DNA of 56,179 nt from Caldilineaceae bacterium (GCA_026645575.1 JAPKMW010000076.1:1-56179); one strand, 5' to 3'. Positions 1 to 7,989 are shown, counted from the stretch's first letter. Translations and numbers: made by a program. The notes: generated from the sequence alone by a model not told the origin.

Positions 1-2
1 CC

Positions 3-2108
3 TGCTTCAAGTGTTTGTTCGCACTCTCACTTTACCAGAGACAGCCCTTTTCTTTCAACTCATTTGAATCACACCCATTTGAATTGCTTGAAGATGCACT
101 AGGTAACGGCGAAAACCGTTCTGTTGCTATAAGCGCATTAGGAGGAATGGGCGGAATTGGTAAATCAACGATAGCTATCAATGTAGCATATAGAGTATTA
201 CAAAATTATCCAGATGGTCAAATTGTCATAGATCTAAAGGGAACATCGCCTTTTCCGTTGCAGTCACATGATGCTATGTTGAGTGTGGTACATTCGCTAA
301 ACCCCACTAGTAAGCCATCGGCGGACAAACAAGTAATCGAACGCGAATATCGGAGTATATTGAGCCAGAAACGAGTTCTATTGATATTTGATGATGCATC
401 CGACGCTATTCAGGTAAAGCCTCTACTTGTACCAGCACCAACAGGCATTATCATTACATCTAGGAGGGTTATTGTATTACCAGACACATTGACAATTCGT
501 TTAGACAAGCTCAGCCGGGATGAATCGATAGCTCTTTTGAGAACTATTATTGGTGGGAATCGTGCAAAACAAGAAGAATTAAACGAAATTGCTCAACTAT
601 GCGATTATCTACCTTTGGCCCTTCGAGCAGCCGGGACATTTATTTCTGTCCATACTGATTGGGAAATTCCGCTCTATATTGATGCACTTAGAGATAAAAC
701 CAAACGATTACAACGATTACAACAAGATGATATAAATGTAACAGCCTCGCTAATGTTAAGTGTGGAGAAATTAATTCGGGACGATTCGAACTTAGCCATA
801 TTTTGGCAAGAGTTGACAATATTTCCGTCGAGTTTTGATCTTCAAGCAGTATCGACTATTTTCTCTATCGACATTCTAAGCACACAAGATAAATTGAGTT
901 ATTTTGTAGAAAGGAACCTACTGCAATTCGATCAAAACTCAAGACGTTATAGATTTCACGAGTTAATGAGACTAGCTTCAAGCACAATACTTGAAGCTAG
1001 TGTTCATGAGTCCAGAAATAATTATCAAAGTCGTTTTAACACTATAGCTAAATCTCACGCCAGCTATTATCTTAATATGCTCAAAATTGCTTATGATCTG
1101 TATCATGAACAGTATTCTAAGTCCACATCTGGAATAGATTTATTCGAACAGGAATGGGATAATTTTCAAAGTGCCCAGCAATGGACAGCAACTACACTAG
1201 ACTACATCGTTGAGTCATCAAAAATATGCTATGAATTGGGAAAGATAGGTGTTGGTCTGTTGCAAGTGCGTAAACATGTTGATGTACGAATAACATGGGC
1301 GGAAGATACAGTAAGTGCAGCTAAAGCAATGAAAGACACTTCTTTAGAAGCTCAAGCAATGATAAATCTTGGCACTGCTTTGTTTGATTCAGGAAAAATT
1401 GATGATGCAAAATCAACATATACCCAAGCATTAGAATTATCACAAATTAATCTTGATAGGAAGACACAGGGTAAAGCATTGAGCTGCTTGGGAATAATTT
1501 ATAAAAGCTTAGGAAAACCCAAAGAATCTATAGACCTACAGCTACATGCATTAGATATTTTTGAGAAAATAGCAGACGACAACTCCCGTGCGTTAACCTT
1601 AACCAATTTAGGAATCGCCTACAAAAATTTAGGTGAATTTGATAAAGCGATAGCTTGTTATATGAATCAGATTGAAATTGGTAAAAAGTATGACGACTTA
1701 CTAATACTGGGGATGGCTTATGGCAACATCAGTATTGCTTATAAACATAAAGGAAACTATCAAGATGCATTAAAATATGCAGAATTACAACTCGCTGCTT
1801 CTGAACAAACTCATGATTACGCCAAAAAAATCTCTTCACTAATCAATTTAGCAGATGTTTATAAGTTAGTCGAGAACTACGAGTTATCTCGAAACTTATA
1901 CCAAGATGCTATTGCTTTAGCGAAAGATATAGGCTGGCGACGTTTGCAAGGTGTGGCGTTACATAATTTGAGCCTATTATATGAAAAATTACAAAATATT
2001 AAAACGGCAATTTTGCTTGCTGAGGAAGCCCTCATAATTTATGATGATCTGAAAGATTACGAAGCAAATGAAATCCGATCAAAGTTAGCAGAATGGAAAA
2101 TGCTTTGA
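3..2108 (+). CDS. STAND NTPase (NB-ARC type) with C-terminal TPR repeats, 5' end cut by window
   Basis: The reading frame is open to the left edge, so the true start lies outside the window; the first in-window start codon is TTG at 15. Counting from there, a Walker A loop GGMGGIGKST sits at residues 43-52, a Walker B strand VLLIFDDA at 121-128, a TSRR motif near 148 and a GLPL-like CDYLPLAL at 196-203. This is the NB-ARC core of STAND ATPases. From about residue 445 to 690 there are about six tetratricopeptide repeats (for example NLGIAYKNLGEFDKAIACY). STAND proteins of this layout sense a trigger through the repeats and oligomerise on ATP binding; many act in signalling or anti-phage defence. 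The effector domain, if any, would be N-terminal and is not visible. The gene is AT-rich compared with the chromosome after 12 kb, which suggests transfer. Confidence 0.85.
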   Translation, partial: CFKCLFALSLYQRQPFSFNSFESHPFELLEDALGNGENRSVAISALGGMGGIGKSTIAINVAYRVLQNYPDGQIVIDLKGTSPFPLQSHDAMLSVVHSLNPTSKPSADKQVIEREYRSILSQKRVLLIFDDASDAIQVKPLLVPAPTGIIITSRRVIVLPDTLTIRLDKLSRDESIALLRTIIGGNRAKQEELNEIAQLCDYLPLALRAAGTFISVHTDWEIPLYIDALRDKTKRLQRLQQDDINVTASLMLSVEKLIRDDSNLAIFWQELTIFPSSFDLQAVSTIFSIDILSTQDKLSYFVERNLLQFDQNSRRYRFHELMRLASSTILEASVHESRNNYQSRFNTIAKSHASYYLNMLKIAYDLYHEQYSKSTSGIDLFEQEWDNFQSAQQWTATTLDYIVESSKICYELGKIGVGLLQVRKHVDVRITWAEDTVSAAKAMKDTSLEAQAMINLGTALFDSGKIDDAKSTYTQALELSQINLDRKTQGKALSCLGIIYKSLGKPKESIDLQLHALDIFEKIADDNSRALTLTNLGIAYKNLGEFDKAIACYMNQIEIGKKYDDLLILGMAYGNISIAYKHKGNYQDALKYAELQLAASEQTHDYAKKISSLINLADVYKLVENYELSRNLYQDAIALAKDIGWRRLQGVALHNLSLLYEKLQNIKTAILLAEEALIIYDDLKDYEANEIRSKLAEWKML

Positions 2109-2344
2109 ATGACTATTTCGCAAGCGTCGAAATCCAAAACACGAACCGATGAGCTAGGCCCGAACATCCATTTCAGACGATTTGCCCTTGATCAAGCGTT
2201 TTCATTGTTTGGTACTCGCTTCGGCATTTGATAGGTATTCAACATGTTGCCCCGCAACCGGGCAAACGCCTGAATTTTGCGTTCGTTCGTGCGATAGACC
2301 GCTGGTATAATTACTGCCGAGAAAAATTCGTAGAGGAGGGTAGT

Positions 2345-3424
2345 ATGGCAACACACTTTGAAAATCTCACTCAGCAAGTACTCGATGCACAGGTAAAACT
2401 TAGACAGCTTACTCAAATAGATTATACCAGTCACGATATAAAAGACATACTCAAAGATCTTGGTTCTAATCTTGAAGTTTTTCTAAAGATATCTGCTTTT
2501 CCATACAAAAACCAAAGACATGATTTTGTACAATTTATCAACGAATTATTAACCGTTGGAATAGCACAAGCTGACATTGATGTTTTACATCTATTAAGAA
2601 CAGGCTACAATAATTCGAAGCATAATCCACAATATGAACCAAGATTACTTGAGACAATCAACCTCATAAATGATGTTCAATTGTCGCTCAGAAAATTAAG
2701 ACTCATGAACTTCGGTCGTATTAAAGAGCAAGTTCCACAAAAATATAAACGAGTATTGTGGTTGTTTGCTTGGGATCATTATAATGGAGGTGATACGGAA
2801 GTTTCCATAATGATACCAAGTTTTGATAAAGATCTCGCTCCTTCCCTAGACGATATATATATAGATATTTCTGCTTGGGATGCAGTTGTTAGTGATTTAA
2901 AGAGTGTAGGCGCATTTGAGATTGGCGAGCAATTCTTCCCTAAAAATCTATACGACTTTTATGCAGGAGAAGGAGATTTTCTGGCAGGCGGCGTCTTTGA
3001 GGGCGAGTACAAATATCTTATCAAAACCTTAGCGAAATATGAACTTAGACAAGGATTACTATATGGATTAAATCGACATGACTCACCAATATCGATGTTG
3101 CAAGCACTAATTCTAGCCGCAGTTGAAGTTGCTCCTACCTTTGGGGCTGAACCATCAACAGACGCTCTTGAAGATCATATTAAAAACGTTGCTTGTAATT
3201 CCTACGCTGTTCCTTCAGAATATCGCCACTTAGAAAAACTTGTGAAGGAAGTTGCAAGACTTTTAGAGATGCTAGACTTTTCGCTTTGGCAGGCTGTAAG
3301 TGGACCTACTTGGTTAAATATTGTACACTATAATGAAGCCGAACAAGATGCACTAGCCATTTCACCAGAATTATTTATTATGATTGACAAAAACTGTGTA
3401 TTTCGTTTAAGCAGAAATACTTGA
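2345..3424 (+). CDS. Uncharacterised protein with a HEPN-like motif
   Basis: The frame is open from 2228, but ATG at 2345 has a strong Shine-Dalgarno (AGAGGAGG, 2332-2339) and is the likely start, giving 359 residues. I do not recognise the family. The N-terminal 120 residues look all-helical and contain LLRTGYNNSKHNP, an Arg then a His eight residues on, which recalls the R-X(4-6)-H motif of HEPN RNases but with a longer gap. The middle is mixed alpha/beta and the C-terminus is helical. No signal peptide or membrane segment is seen. It lies between a STAND ATPase and a TIR-like protein, all AT-rich and in the same direction, so a role in the same putative defence locus is an inference from position. 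The HEPN reading is weak. Confidence 0.7.
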   Translation: MATHFENLTQQVLDAQVKLRQLTQIDYTSHDIKDILKDLGSNLEVFLKISAFPYKNQRHDFVQFINELLTVGIAQADIDVLHLLRTGYNNSKHNPQYEPRLLETINLINDVQLSLRKLRLMNFGRIKEQVPQKYKRVLWLFAWDHYNGGDTEVSIMIPSFDKDLAPSLDDIYIDISAWDAVVSDLKSVGAFEIGEQFFPKNLYDFYAGEGDFLAGGVFEGEYKYLIKTLAKYELRQGLLYGLNRHDSPISMLQALILAAVEVAPTFGAEPSTDALEDHIKNVACNSYAVPSEYRHLEKLVKEVARLLEMLDFSLWQAVSGPTWLNIVHYNEAEQDALAISPELFIMIDKNCVFRLSRNT

Positions 3425-3573
3425 CACCAAAAAAGCACCTGCGGGCTAACGCCAACCTGTTCGGCCGCAAAAAAGCAACATAGCGGAAAAACAGGCAAGC
3501 TAGATAGAGTCTATTTCTATAAAATTGTCGCAGAACAGGCGTAAAAGGCCATGCTAGTATTAAGTGATCAATT

Positions 3574-4869
3574 ATGAAACGTAGTATTTTTTATTCCTGG
3601 CAATCTGATTTAGAAAGTTTTGGGAATAGAAACCTCATTGAAGATGCTTTAAAGCGAGCTATTAAAAGTATTGGCAGGGATGAAGCCTTCGCTCTTGCTC
3701 CAGTTTTGGATCGTGATACGGCAGGCTTATCTGGTTCGCCATCAATTTCAGACAGTATTTTTGCTAAAATTGCCTTAGCAGATATTTTCGTTTCTGACAT
3801 TTCGATAATCAATAATGGCTCAGGTGAAAGGCTAACTCCCAATCCCAATGTCCTTATCGAACTAGGTTACGCTGTTTCTCAGTTAGGCTGGGATCGAGTT
3901 CTCCTAATACAAAATACCGCTTACGGTAGCCCAGAACAGTTACCTTTCGACCTCCGCGAACGTAGAGTAATCTGCTACTCATTTGAACACAACGCGGGTA
4001 ATCGCTCAGAAGTGAGAACCTCGCTTCAAGGTAAATTAGAGCTAGCCATTAAGTCAATGTTGAGCGAATCTACTCAAACATTTTTGCCAACTGGCCTAGA
4101 TGCTCAATTATGGTGGGGTAAATGGAGTATAGAGAACAATGGGCTCGCGTATGGAGGGGAGATGTTTATTCGTGATGTAAACGCTACTGGTTTTCTTTTC
4201 GATATTTCTGTGTTTAGTGGCTCTCATATTGGCACACTTACTGCTCAAGCTAGACTAGTTTCTCCTAATCTAGCATATGCAAGAGTAACAAACGGTAAAT
4301 CTGGTGAGTTTGGGGAAATTATTTTTAGACGAGAGTTGTCCCAGGGGCGACGTGTTATTCATGTAGAAGAAACAGCTAACTGCTCTTATTACCGAGGAAT
4401 TGGTGTGATTTTTGCTGGTGACTTTGCGCATATCAAAGACTCTTTGTTTGATTCTGGAGTATTAAACGAATTACAATTAGCTCGACTTTATAGCATCACA
4501 GGTGAGTATTATGATTCTTTCAGACAACGTTTTCAACTCATACGTTCTGCAGAAAACATTGATACATTCCCTGCTAGTGTTGTAGTCGGAGGCGTTCGTG
4601 GACTCTACACAATTATGGAGGGAATCCTTATGCGCGGAGAAAATGGCGCGCTCTGGGTGGCATACATTGATAACGACATTGTGAGATATTTTACATCTCA
4701 ATCCAAATGGAAATATGTACTTCCCAAAACGATCAACGACTGGCGCATTAGATTTCAGGAAAAGAAAGTCATAGCTCATCCATACGTCGATATTGTTCCC
4801 GGACATGTGGATTCAATCACACCAACAAACTCAAACATTGATGAATATTATAGACTAAATAGGACCTAA
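3574..4869 (+). CDS. TIR-like / nucleoside-deoxyribosyltransferase-fold protein with unknown C-terminal domain
   Basis: The N-terminal 150 residues carry FYSWQSD at 6-12, RDTAGLSGSP at 47-56, the strand DIFVSDISIIN at 70-80 and NPNVLIELGYA at 90-100. The last block resembles the catalytic region of TIR-like and nucleoside 2-deoxyribosyltransferase folds, where the Glu (here Glu96) cleaves an N-glycosidic bond; many bacterial relatives deplete NAD in defence systems. Residues about 165-431 form a separate beta-rich domain that I cannot assign and that might be a sensor. The start is ATG at 3574 with no clear Shine-Dalgarno. The gene is 150 bases after the unknown gene at 2345 and shares its AT-rich composition. 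Enzymatic activity and a defence role are inferences from the motif and neighbours. Confidence 0.75.
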   Translation: MKRSIFYSWQSDLESFGNRNLIEDALKRAIKSIGRDEAFALAPVLDRDTAGLSGSPSISDSIFAKIALADIFVSDISIINNGSGERLTPNPNVLIELGYAVSQLGWDRVLLIQNTAYGSPEQLPFDLRERRVICYSFEHNAGNRSEVRTSLQGKLELAIKSMLSESTQTFLPTGLDAQLWWGKWSIENNGLAYGGEMFIRDVNATGFLFDISVFSGSHIGTLTAQARLVSPNLAYARVTNGKSGEFGEIIFRRELSQGRRVIHVEETANCSYYRGIGVIFAGDFAHIKDSLFDSGVLNELQLARLYSITGEYYDSFRQRFQLIRSAENIDTFPASVVVGGVRGLYTIMEGILMRGENGALWVAYIDNDIVRYFTSQSKWKYVLPKTINDWRIRFQEKKVIAHPYVDIVPGHVDSITPTNSNIDEYYRLNRT

Positions 4870-5095
4870 CCACTTTGTTGGTTGATGAAGTTCATTACAA
4901 AAGCAATCTGACTGTGCACAAGTGATTTGGATCTAGTTTGCGCATAGGCATCTTACGTCGAACATCTGCTGGTGTTGACCAAGGATAAGATTACGGCTTT
5001 CATGACTGTTACGGTCCATGGTAGCACAGCGTGGCGTTCGGACCCCATCATTGTCGTCTCGATATAGTCAGTAGGCACGCGGCATCACTCTGCTT

Positions 5096-5340
5096 AGCAA
5101 GCTCATCGCCAAAGGAACATGCTGTATGGCGCTTGAAGCGGAACCCATCTATCCCCATTGCCGACAGTCATCCAAGTCGTGCCCATCGGTGGTCTGACCA
5201 AGGGGGAGTTGCTGGCGCAACGCCAACGCAACGCCATCTTGCTGAACGCGGCGGCAGAGGGGTGATTCGCCAGCCCTCATTTCACAACCGCTGCAACACC
5301 CCGCACCTGCCCAACCGTCGAACATCGTGTGGAACTGACC
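5096..5340 (+). pseudogene. Frameshifted copy of a small gene, copy 1 of a direct repeat
   Basis: From about 5096 the sequence matches 6415-6650 closely. The reading frame that starts at ATG 5126 (MALEAEPIYPHC) is broken near 5159 by a one-base deletion relative to the second copy. It then continues in the matching frame to a TGA at about 5264 that both copies share, followed by further matching codons (FASPHF). A short insertion near 5328 precedes the end of similarity. This copy is a relic. The 225 bases before it (4870-5095) hold nothing I recognise. Confidence 0.65.
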
Positions 5341-5498
5341 AGGGGGTGTTCTCGCCTTTTTCTTGATGCTCACCTTTCCTCTGGTAGTTCACACAGGTGT
5401 TCGGCAAAATTGTGGTGTACACGAGTACAGGGAAGGCAACAGTCCAAAGGCGCAAATGGTAGGTCAATGAGCCGGTGACTTGCGTTGTCAACTACCAC

Positions 5499-5527
5499 TT
5501 GACGAATCGTACCATTTTTGATACAAT
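5499..5527 (+). promoter_or_regulatory. Promoter of the Gp49-like toxin/XRE module
   Basis: TTGACG at 5499-5504 and TACAAT at 5522-5527 are separated by 17 bases, close to the sigma-70 consensus. A start site about seven bases downstream would fall at the toxin ATG (5535), so the transcript could be leaderless. Confidence 0.6.
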
Positions 5528-5534
5528 CGGTGGC

Positions 5535-5900
5535 ATGGACGACGAAAATCTGATTCTGCAAGTGCGATTCTATCGAACGGCAGCAGGAAAAGAGCCAGTG
5601 CGAGAATGGCTGAATGAGTTAACGTCGCCGGATCGCAAGGCGATTGGCAAAGACATCAAAACCGTACAATTTAGCTGGCCGTTGGGTATGCCACTAGTCA
5701 GAAAACTAGAGCCAAATTTGTGGGAAGTCCGGTCGTCCATCACCGATGGCATCGCTCGTGTTTTGTTTACAGTGGTCGGTGACATCTTGGTGTTACTGCA
5801 TGGCTTTGTCAAGAAAAGTCAAAAGACACCGCAAGGCGATTTGGAAATCGCCAGACGACGGTTAACCGAAGTACAACGGACAAACAATGATGACTCCTAA
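5535..5900 (+). CDS. RelE/HigB-superfamily toxin, phage Gp49-like
   Basis: The 121-residue product has the Gp49-like signature: FYRTAAGKEPVREWL near the N-terminus, a central GMPLVRKLEPNLWEVR, then RVLFTVVGDILVLLHGFVKK and a basic tail. Proteins of this family are ribosome-dependent mRNA interferases. The frame stays open upstream to 5475, but ATG 5535 fits both the family length and the promoter just before it. The stop overlaps the antitoxin start by 14 bases, so the two are translationally coupled in the toxin-first order usual for this family. The module lies between two direct repeats of a decayed gene (5096-5340 and 6415-6650), which suggests that it arrived as a unit. Confidence 0.88.
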   Translation: MDDENLILQVRFYRTAAGKEPVREWLNELTSPDRKAIGKDIKTVQFSWPLGMPLVRKLEPNLWEVRSSITDGIARVLFTVVGDILVLLHGFVKKSQKTPQGDLEIARRRLTEVQRTNNDDS

Positions 5901-6174
5901 TCCACATATCGGTAGCAACTTCGATGACTTTTTAGCAGAAGAAGGCATTTTGGCAGAGGTCGAAGCCGCCGCGCTCAAACGCGTCTTAGTCTACCAATTG
6001 GCGCAAGAGATGAAGCGTTCAAAATTGACCCGCACCGAGTTAGCGGCGCGTATGCAAACTAGCCGCGCTTCAGTCAATCGCTTGCTGGATCCCCAAAACG
6101 TATCCGTGACGTTACAGACAATGGAACGCGCTGCACTCGCCATCGGCAAAAAGCTACGGATCGAATTTGCCTAA
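5887..6174 (+). CDS. XRE-family antitoxin, HigA-like
   Basis: This 95-residue protein has a helix-turn-helix in its second half (LTRTELAARMQTSRASVNRLLD, about residues 47-68), followed by the SVTLQTMERAALAIGKKL stretch typical of antitoxins paired with Gp49-like toxins. It would neutralise the upstream toxin and repress the shared promoter at 5499-5527. The start overlaps the toxin stop by 14 bases. A second ATG one codon downstream is possible. The following 240 bases (6175-6414) contain no convincing gene; a 69-codon frame on the minus strand there has no recognisable motif. Confidence 0.88.
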   Translation: MMTPNPHIGSNFDDFLAEEGILAEVEAAALKRVLVYQLAQEMKRSKLTRTELAARMQTSRASVNRLLDPQNVSVTLQTMERAALAIGKKLRIEFA

Positions 6175-6445
6175 ACAGCCTTCTGTCTCGTATTGCCACG
6201 CTTGAACGATGGCCATCACTCTCAGCCAAGCCAAATAGTCAATCGTGCGGAACTTTCTATCTTGCGCCGTTTTTGACGTTTCTCGCCCGCTTTGTGGTTT
6301 TTTGATTAGTAACGTTTTCGTCCCGCAGTCGCCAAAGCCGCTGATGGGCGTGTTGGTCGCCATCCCTAATTGTCGCGCTTGATACAGTCAATATCTACTT
6401 TGCATCGCTTTGCTCAACAGGCGCATCGCCAAAGGAACATGCTGT

Positions 6446-6735
6446 ATGACGCTTGAAGCGGAACACATCTATCCCCATTGCTCGACAGTCAGCAACGTCG
6501 TGTCCATCGGTGGTCTGACCAAAGAAGCGTTGCTGGCACAACGGCAACGCAACGCCATCTTACTGAACGCGGCGGCAGAGCAGTGATTCGCCAGCCCTCA
6601 TTTCGCAACCGCTACAACACCCTGCGCCTGCACAACCGTCGAACTGACCGTCCGCGATTTGGGCTTCCCGCACGGGGCAATCACCGCCACGCTCTACACA
6701 AAAGCGGCTACGTTCGGCCTTGCTCTCTGCCCGCT
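6446..6735 (+). pseudogene. Small unknown gene interrupted by an in-frame TGA, copy 2 of the repeat
   Basis: ATG at 6446 opens a 46-codon frame (MTLEAEHIYPHCSTVSNVVS, then IGGLTKEALLAQRQRNAILL) that ends at TGA 6584-6586. The same frame continues past the stop with protein-like sequence: TVELTVRDLGFPHGAITATL around 6638-6697, then FGLALCPLAG. The combined product resembles a family of uncharacterised bacterial proteins of about 100-150 residues with a GL(S/T)K..LL block and a later LGFP-GA block; that resemblance is from memory. The repeat copy at 5096-5340 has the same TGA, so the stop predates the duplication. Either the short product is used or, more likely, the gene was already dead when copied. 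Similarity ends just before the higBA promoter. Confidence 0.6.
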
Positions 6736-6749
6736 TGCTGGTGAAACAT

Positions 6750-6778
6750 TTGACATGTGTCACGTGACGAGTTACAAT
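6750..6778 (+). promoter_or_regulatory. higBA promoter with internal palindromic operator
   Basis: TTGACA at 6750-6755 and TACAAT at 6773-6778 are 17 bases apart. The perfect 10-bp palindrome GTCACGTGAC (6759-6768) lies in the spacer, where a HigA dimer could block RNA polymerase. The predicted start site is next to the higB ATG at 6786. Confidence 0.65.
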
Positions 6779-6785
6779 CCATGGC

Positions 6786-7067
6786 ATGATCAAGTCATTT
6801 GCTGGCCAGCGGACCCAGGAACTGTACATCAGCGGCAAGGCAAGAAGATTTCCACCAGATGTAGCAAAACGCGCTGCCCGGAAACTGGAGTATATCGATC
6901 TTGCCATCCGATTGGAAGATTTGAGCGTTCCACCCGGTAATCGATTACACGCCCTGGAAGGCGATCGCAAAGGACAGTACTCGATTTCAGTCAATGACCA
7001 GTGGCGAATCTGCTTCCGCTTCGTTGACGGCGACGCCTACGATGTCGAAGTTTGTGATTATCATTGA
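6786..7067 (+). CDS. higB: HigB toxin, RelE superfamily mRNA interferase
   Basis: The 93 residues match HigB/plasmid maintenance killer proteins: an N-terminal MIKSFAGQRTQELYISG, the helix KRAARKLEYIDLA, then PPGNRLHALEGDRKGQYSIS and the core strand NDQWRICFRF. HigB binds the ribosome and cuts mRNA at adenine-rich codons. It is followed after 15 bases by higA, the classical toxin-first order. ATG 6786 is the second of two nearby ATGs; the first, at 6780, is out of frame. The promoter just upstream would produce an almost leaderless transcript. No damaging changes are seen, so the toxin is probably functional. Confidence 0.92.
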   Translation: MIKSFAGQRTQELYISGKARRFPPDVAKRAARKLEYIDLAIRLEDLSVPPGNRLHALEGDRKGQYSISVNDQWRICFRFVDGDAYDVEVCDYH

Positions 7068-7082
7068 GGCAAAGAGTAAACC

Positions 7083-7397
7083 ATGAGTATTCCCAATACA
7101 ATGCGCATGACGCGCAGGCCAACACACCCCGGTGAAATGCTGCGTGAAGATTTTCTTCCAGACTATGGTCTTACTACATCCGGTTTGGCTGAAGCAATCG
7201 GCGTTTCACGGCAGTCCATCAATGAACTGCTCCATGAGCGGCGCGCAGTCAGTCCGTCAATGGCGCTACGGCTGGCAAAGTTATTCGGGAATTCGCCGGA
7301 ATTCTGGCTGAATGCGCAGCGCGCCGTTGATCTATGGGATGTTGCGCAGGAGATTCACCATGATGTAACGCGCATTAACACATTAACACCTGCATGA
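7083..7397 (+). CDS. higA: HigA antitoxin, XRE-type HTH
   Basis: This 104-residue protein shows the HigA hallmarks: RRPTHPGEMLREDFLPDYGL, the helix-turn-helix TSGLAEAIGVSRQSINELLH (about residues 32-51), the RRAVSPSMALRLAKLFGNSP helix and the FWLNAQ motif. It neutralises HigB and, with it, autorepresses, probably through the GTCACGTGAC palindrome at 6759-6768. The stop codon overlaps by one base the ATG of a decayed DUF4160 fragment, so the next module was joined directly to the end of higA. Confidence 0.93.
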   Translation: MSIPNTMRMTRRPTHPGEMLREDFLPDYGLTTSGLAEAIGVSRQSINELLHERRAVSPSMALRLAKLFGNSPEFWLNAQRAVDLWDVAQEIHHDVTRINTLTPA

Positions 7398-7530
7398 TGG
7401 AAGGGAAGCTATCAAGTCGCGTATTAGGACTGGCGATAGAGTGGGCAGCGTTGCATCAAAAAGCATTTTGGAAAACTGGGAACTGATGCGTGAGGACAAG
7501 CCTCCTCGTAAGATTCCACCTTTGAAGTAG
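7397..7530 (+). pseudogene. DUF4160 C-terminal remnant, frameshifted
   Basis: Codons from 7397 give MEGKLSSRVLGLAIEWAALH, the familiar end of DUF4160 proteins. At an A5 run near 7459 the frame slips by one base; the following frame then reads ILENWELMREDKPPRKIPPL before TAG at 7528-7530. The N-terminal half of the family is absent because the fragment abuts the higA stop. DUF4160 genes normally sit directly upstream of DUF2442 genes, as this one does, so this is a dead partner rather than chance similarity. Confidence 0.75.
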
Positions 7531-7540
7531 GAGGAGAACG

Positions 7541-7852
7541 ATGTTACCAAGAGTGAAAAGCGTAGCCTATCTGGATGGGTATCGGTTGAAGCTTCGCTTT
7601 ACCAATAAACAAGAAGGCATCATTGATTTTCGCCAGAGAATTGTCGGGCGCGGAGGCGTGTTTAAGCCCTTAGAAGAGCTTGCGTTTTTCAAGCAAGTAA
7701 AAGTTGATAAAGAAGCCGGTACGCTGGTTTGGCCGAATGAGGTTGACTTTTGCCCAGATGTATTGTATGAGCTTGCCATGAATCAAGTTGCTGGCCAACA
7801 AAGTCCAGACCAGATAGCACTTCCGTTACCATCAGCCGTGGTTTCACGGTAA
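7541..7852 (+). CDS. DUF2442 domain protein
   Basis: The 103-residue product has the DUF2442 layout: PRVKSVAYLDGYRLKLRFTN, a central GIIDFRQRIVGRGGVFKPL, FFKQVKVDKEAGTLVWPNE and VDFCPDVLYELA. The family is small, of unknown function, and usually paired with DUF4160 in toxin-antitoxin-like operons. A strong Shine-Dalgarno (GGAGGAG, 7530-7536) precedes ATG 7541. It is intact while its usual upstream partner is a frameshifted stub. If the pair were toxin and antitoxin, the surviving gene would be expected to be the harmless member; that is an inference. Confidence 0.85.
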   Translation: MLPRVKSVAYLDGYRLKLRFTNKQEGIIDFRQRIVGRGGVFKPLEELAFFKQVKVDKEAGTLVWPNEVDFCPDVLYELAMNQVAGQQSPDQIALPLPSAVVSR

Positions 7853-7989
7853 CGTAGGGCCACGATCACCATCACCTCAGCGCCGCTTATCCGCCATCAA
7901 GCGCAATGCTTTTGGCCTTTTACAGATTGCTTGCCTCATGCTATAGTAATGGCAAGTCAACCAAACTCTTTTGCGTTTAAGGGCAACTT

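Larger units (their letters stand above)
5096..6650. repeat. Direct repeats (5096-5340 and 6415-6650) bracketing a toxin-antitoxin pair
   Basis: Two copies of about 240 bases are offset by 1320 bases and flank the Gp49-like/XRE module. They share start context, coding-like differences and the same internal TGA. Copy 1 has additional small indels. Confidence 0.7.

Noticed and set aside
5031..5366. 111-codon frame over the first decayed repeat
   Set aside because: It crosses the repeat in a different frame from the coding-like one and has no motif.
6154..6363. 69-codon minus-strand frame after the XRE antitoxin
   Set aside because: No ribosome site, no recognised motif, and the end overlaps the antitoxin gene.
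6584..6586. TGA as selenocysteine codon
   Set aside because: No SECIS-like hairpin could be seen after it, the second copy has a frameshift, and TGA serves as normal stop in other genes here.
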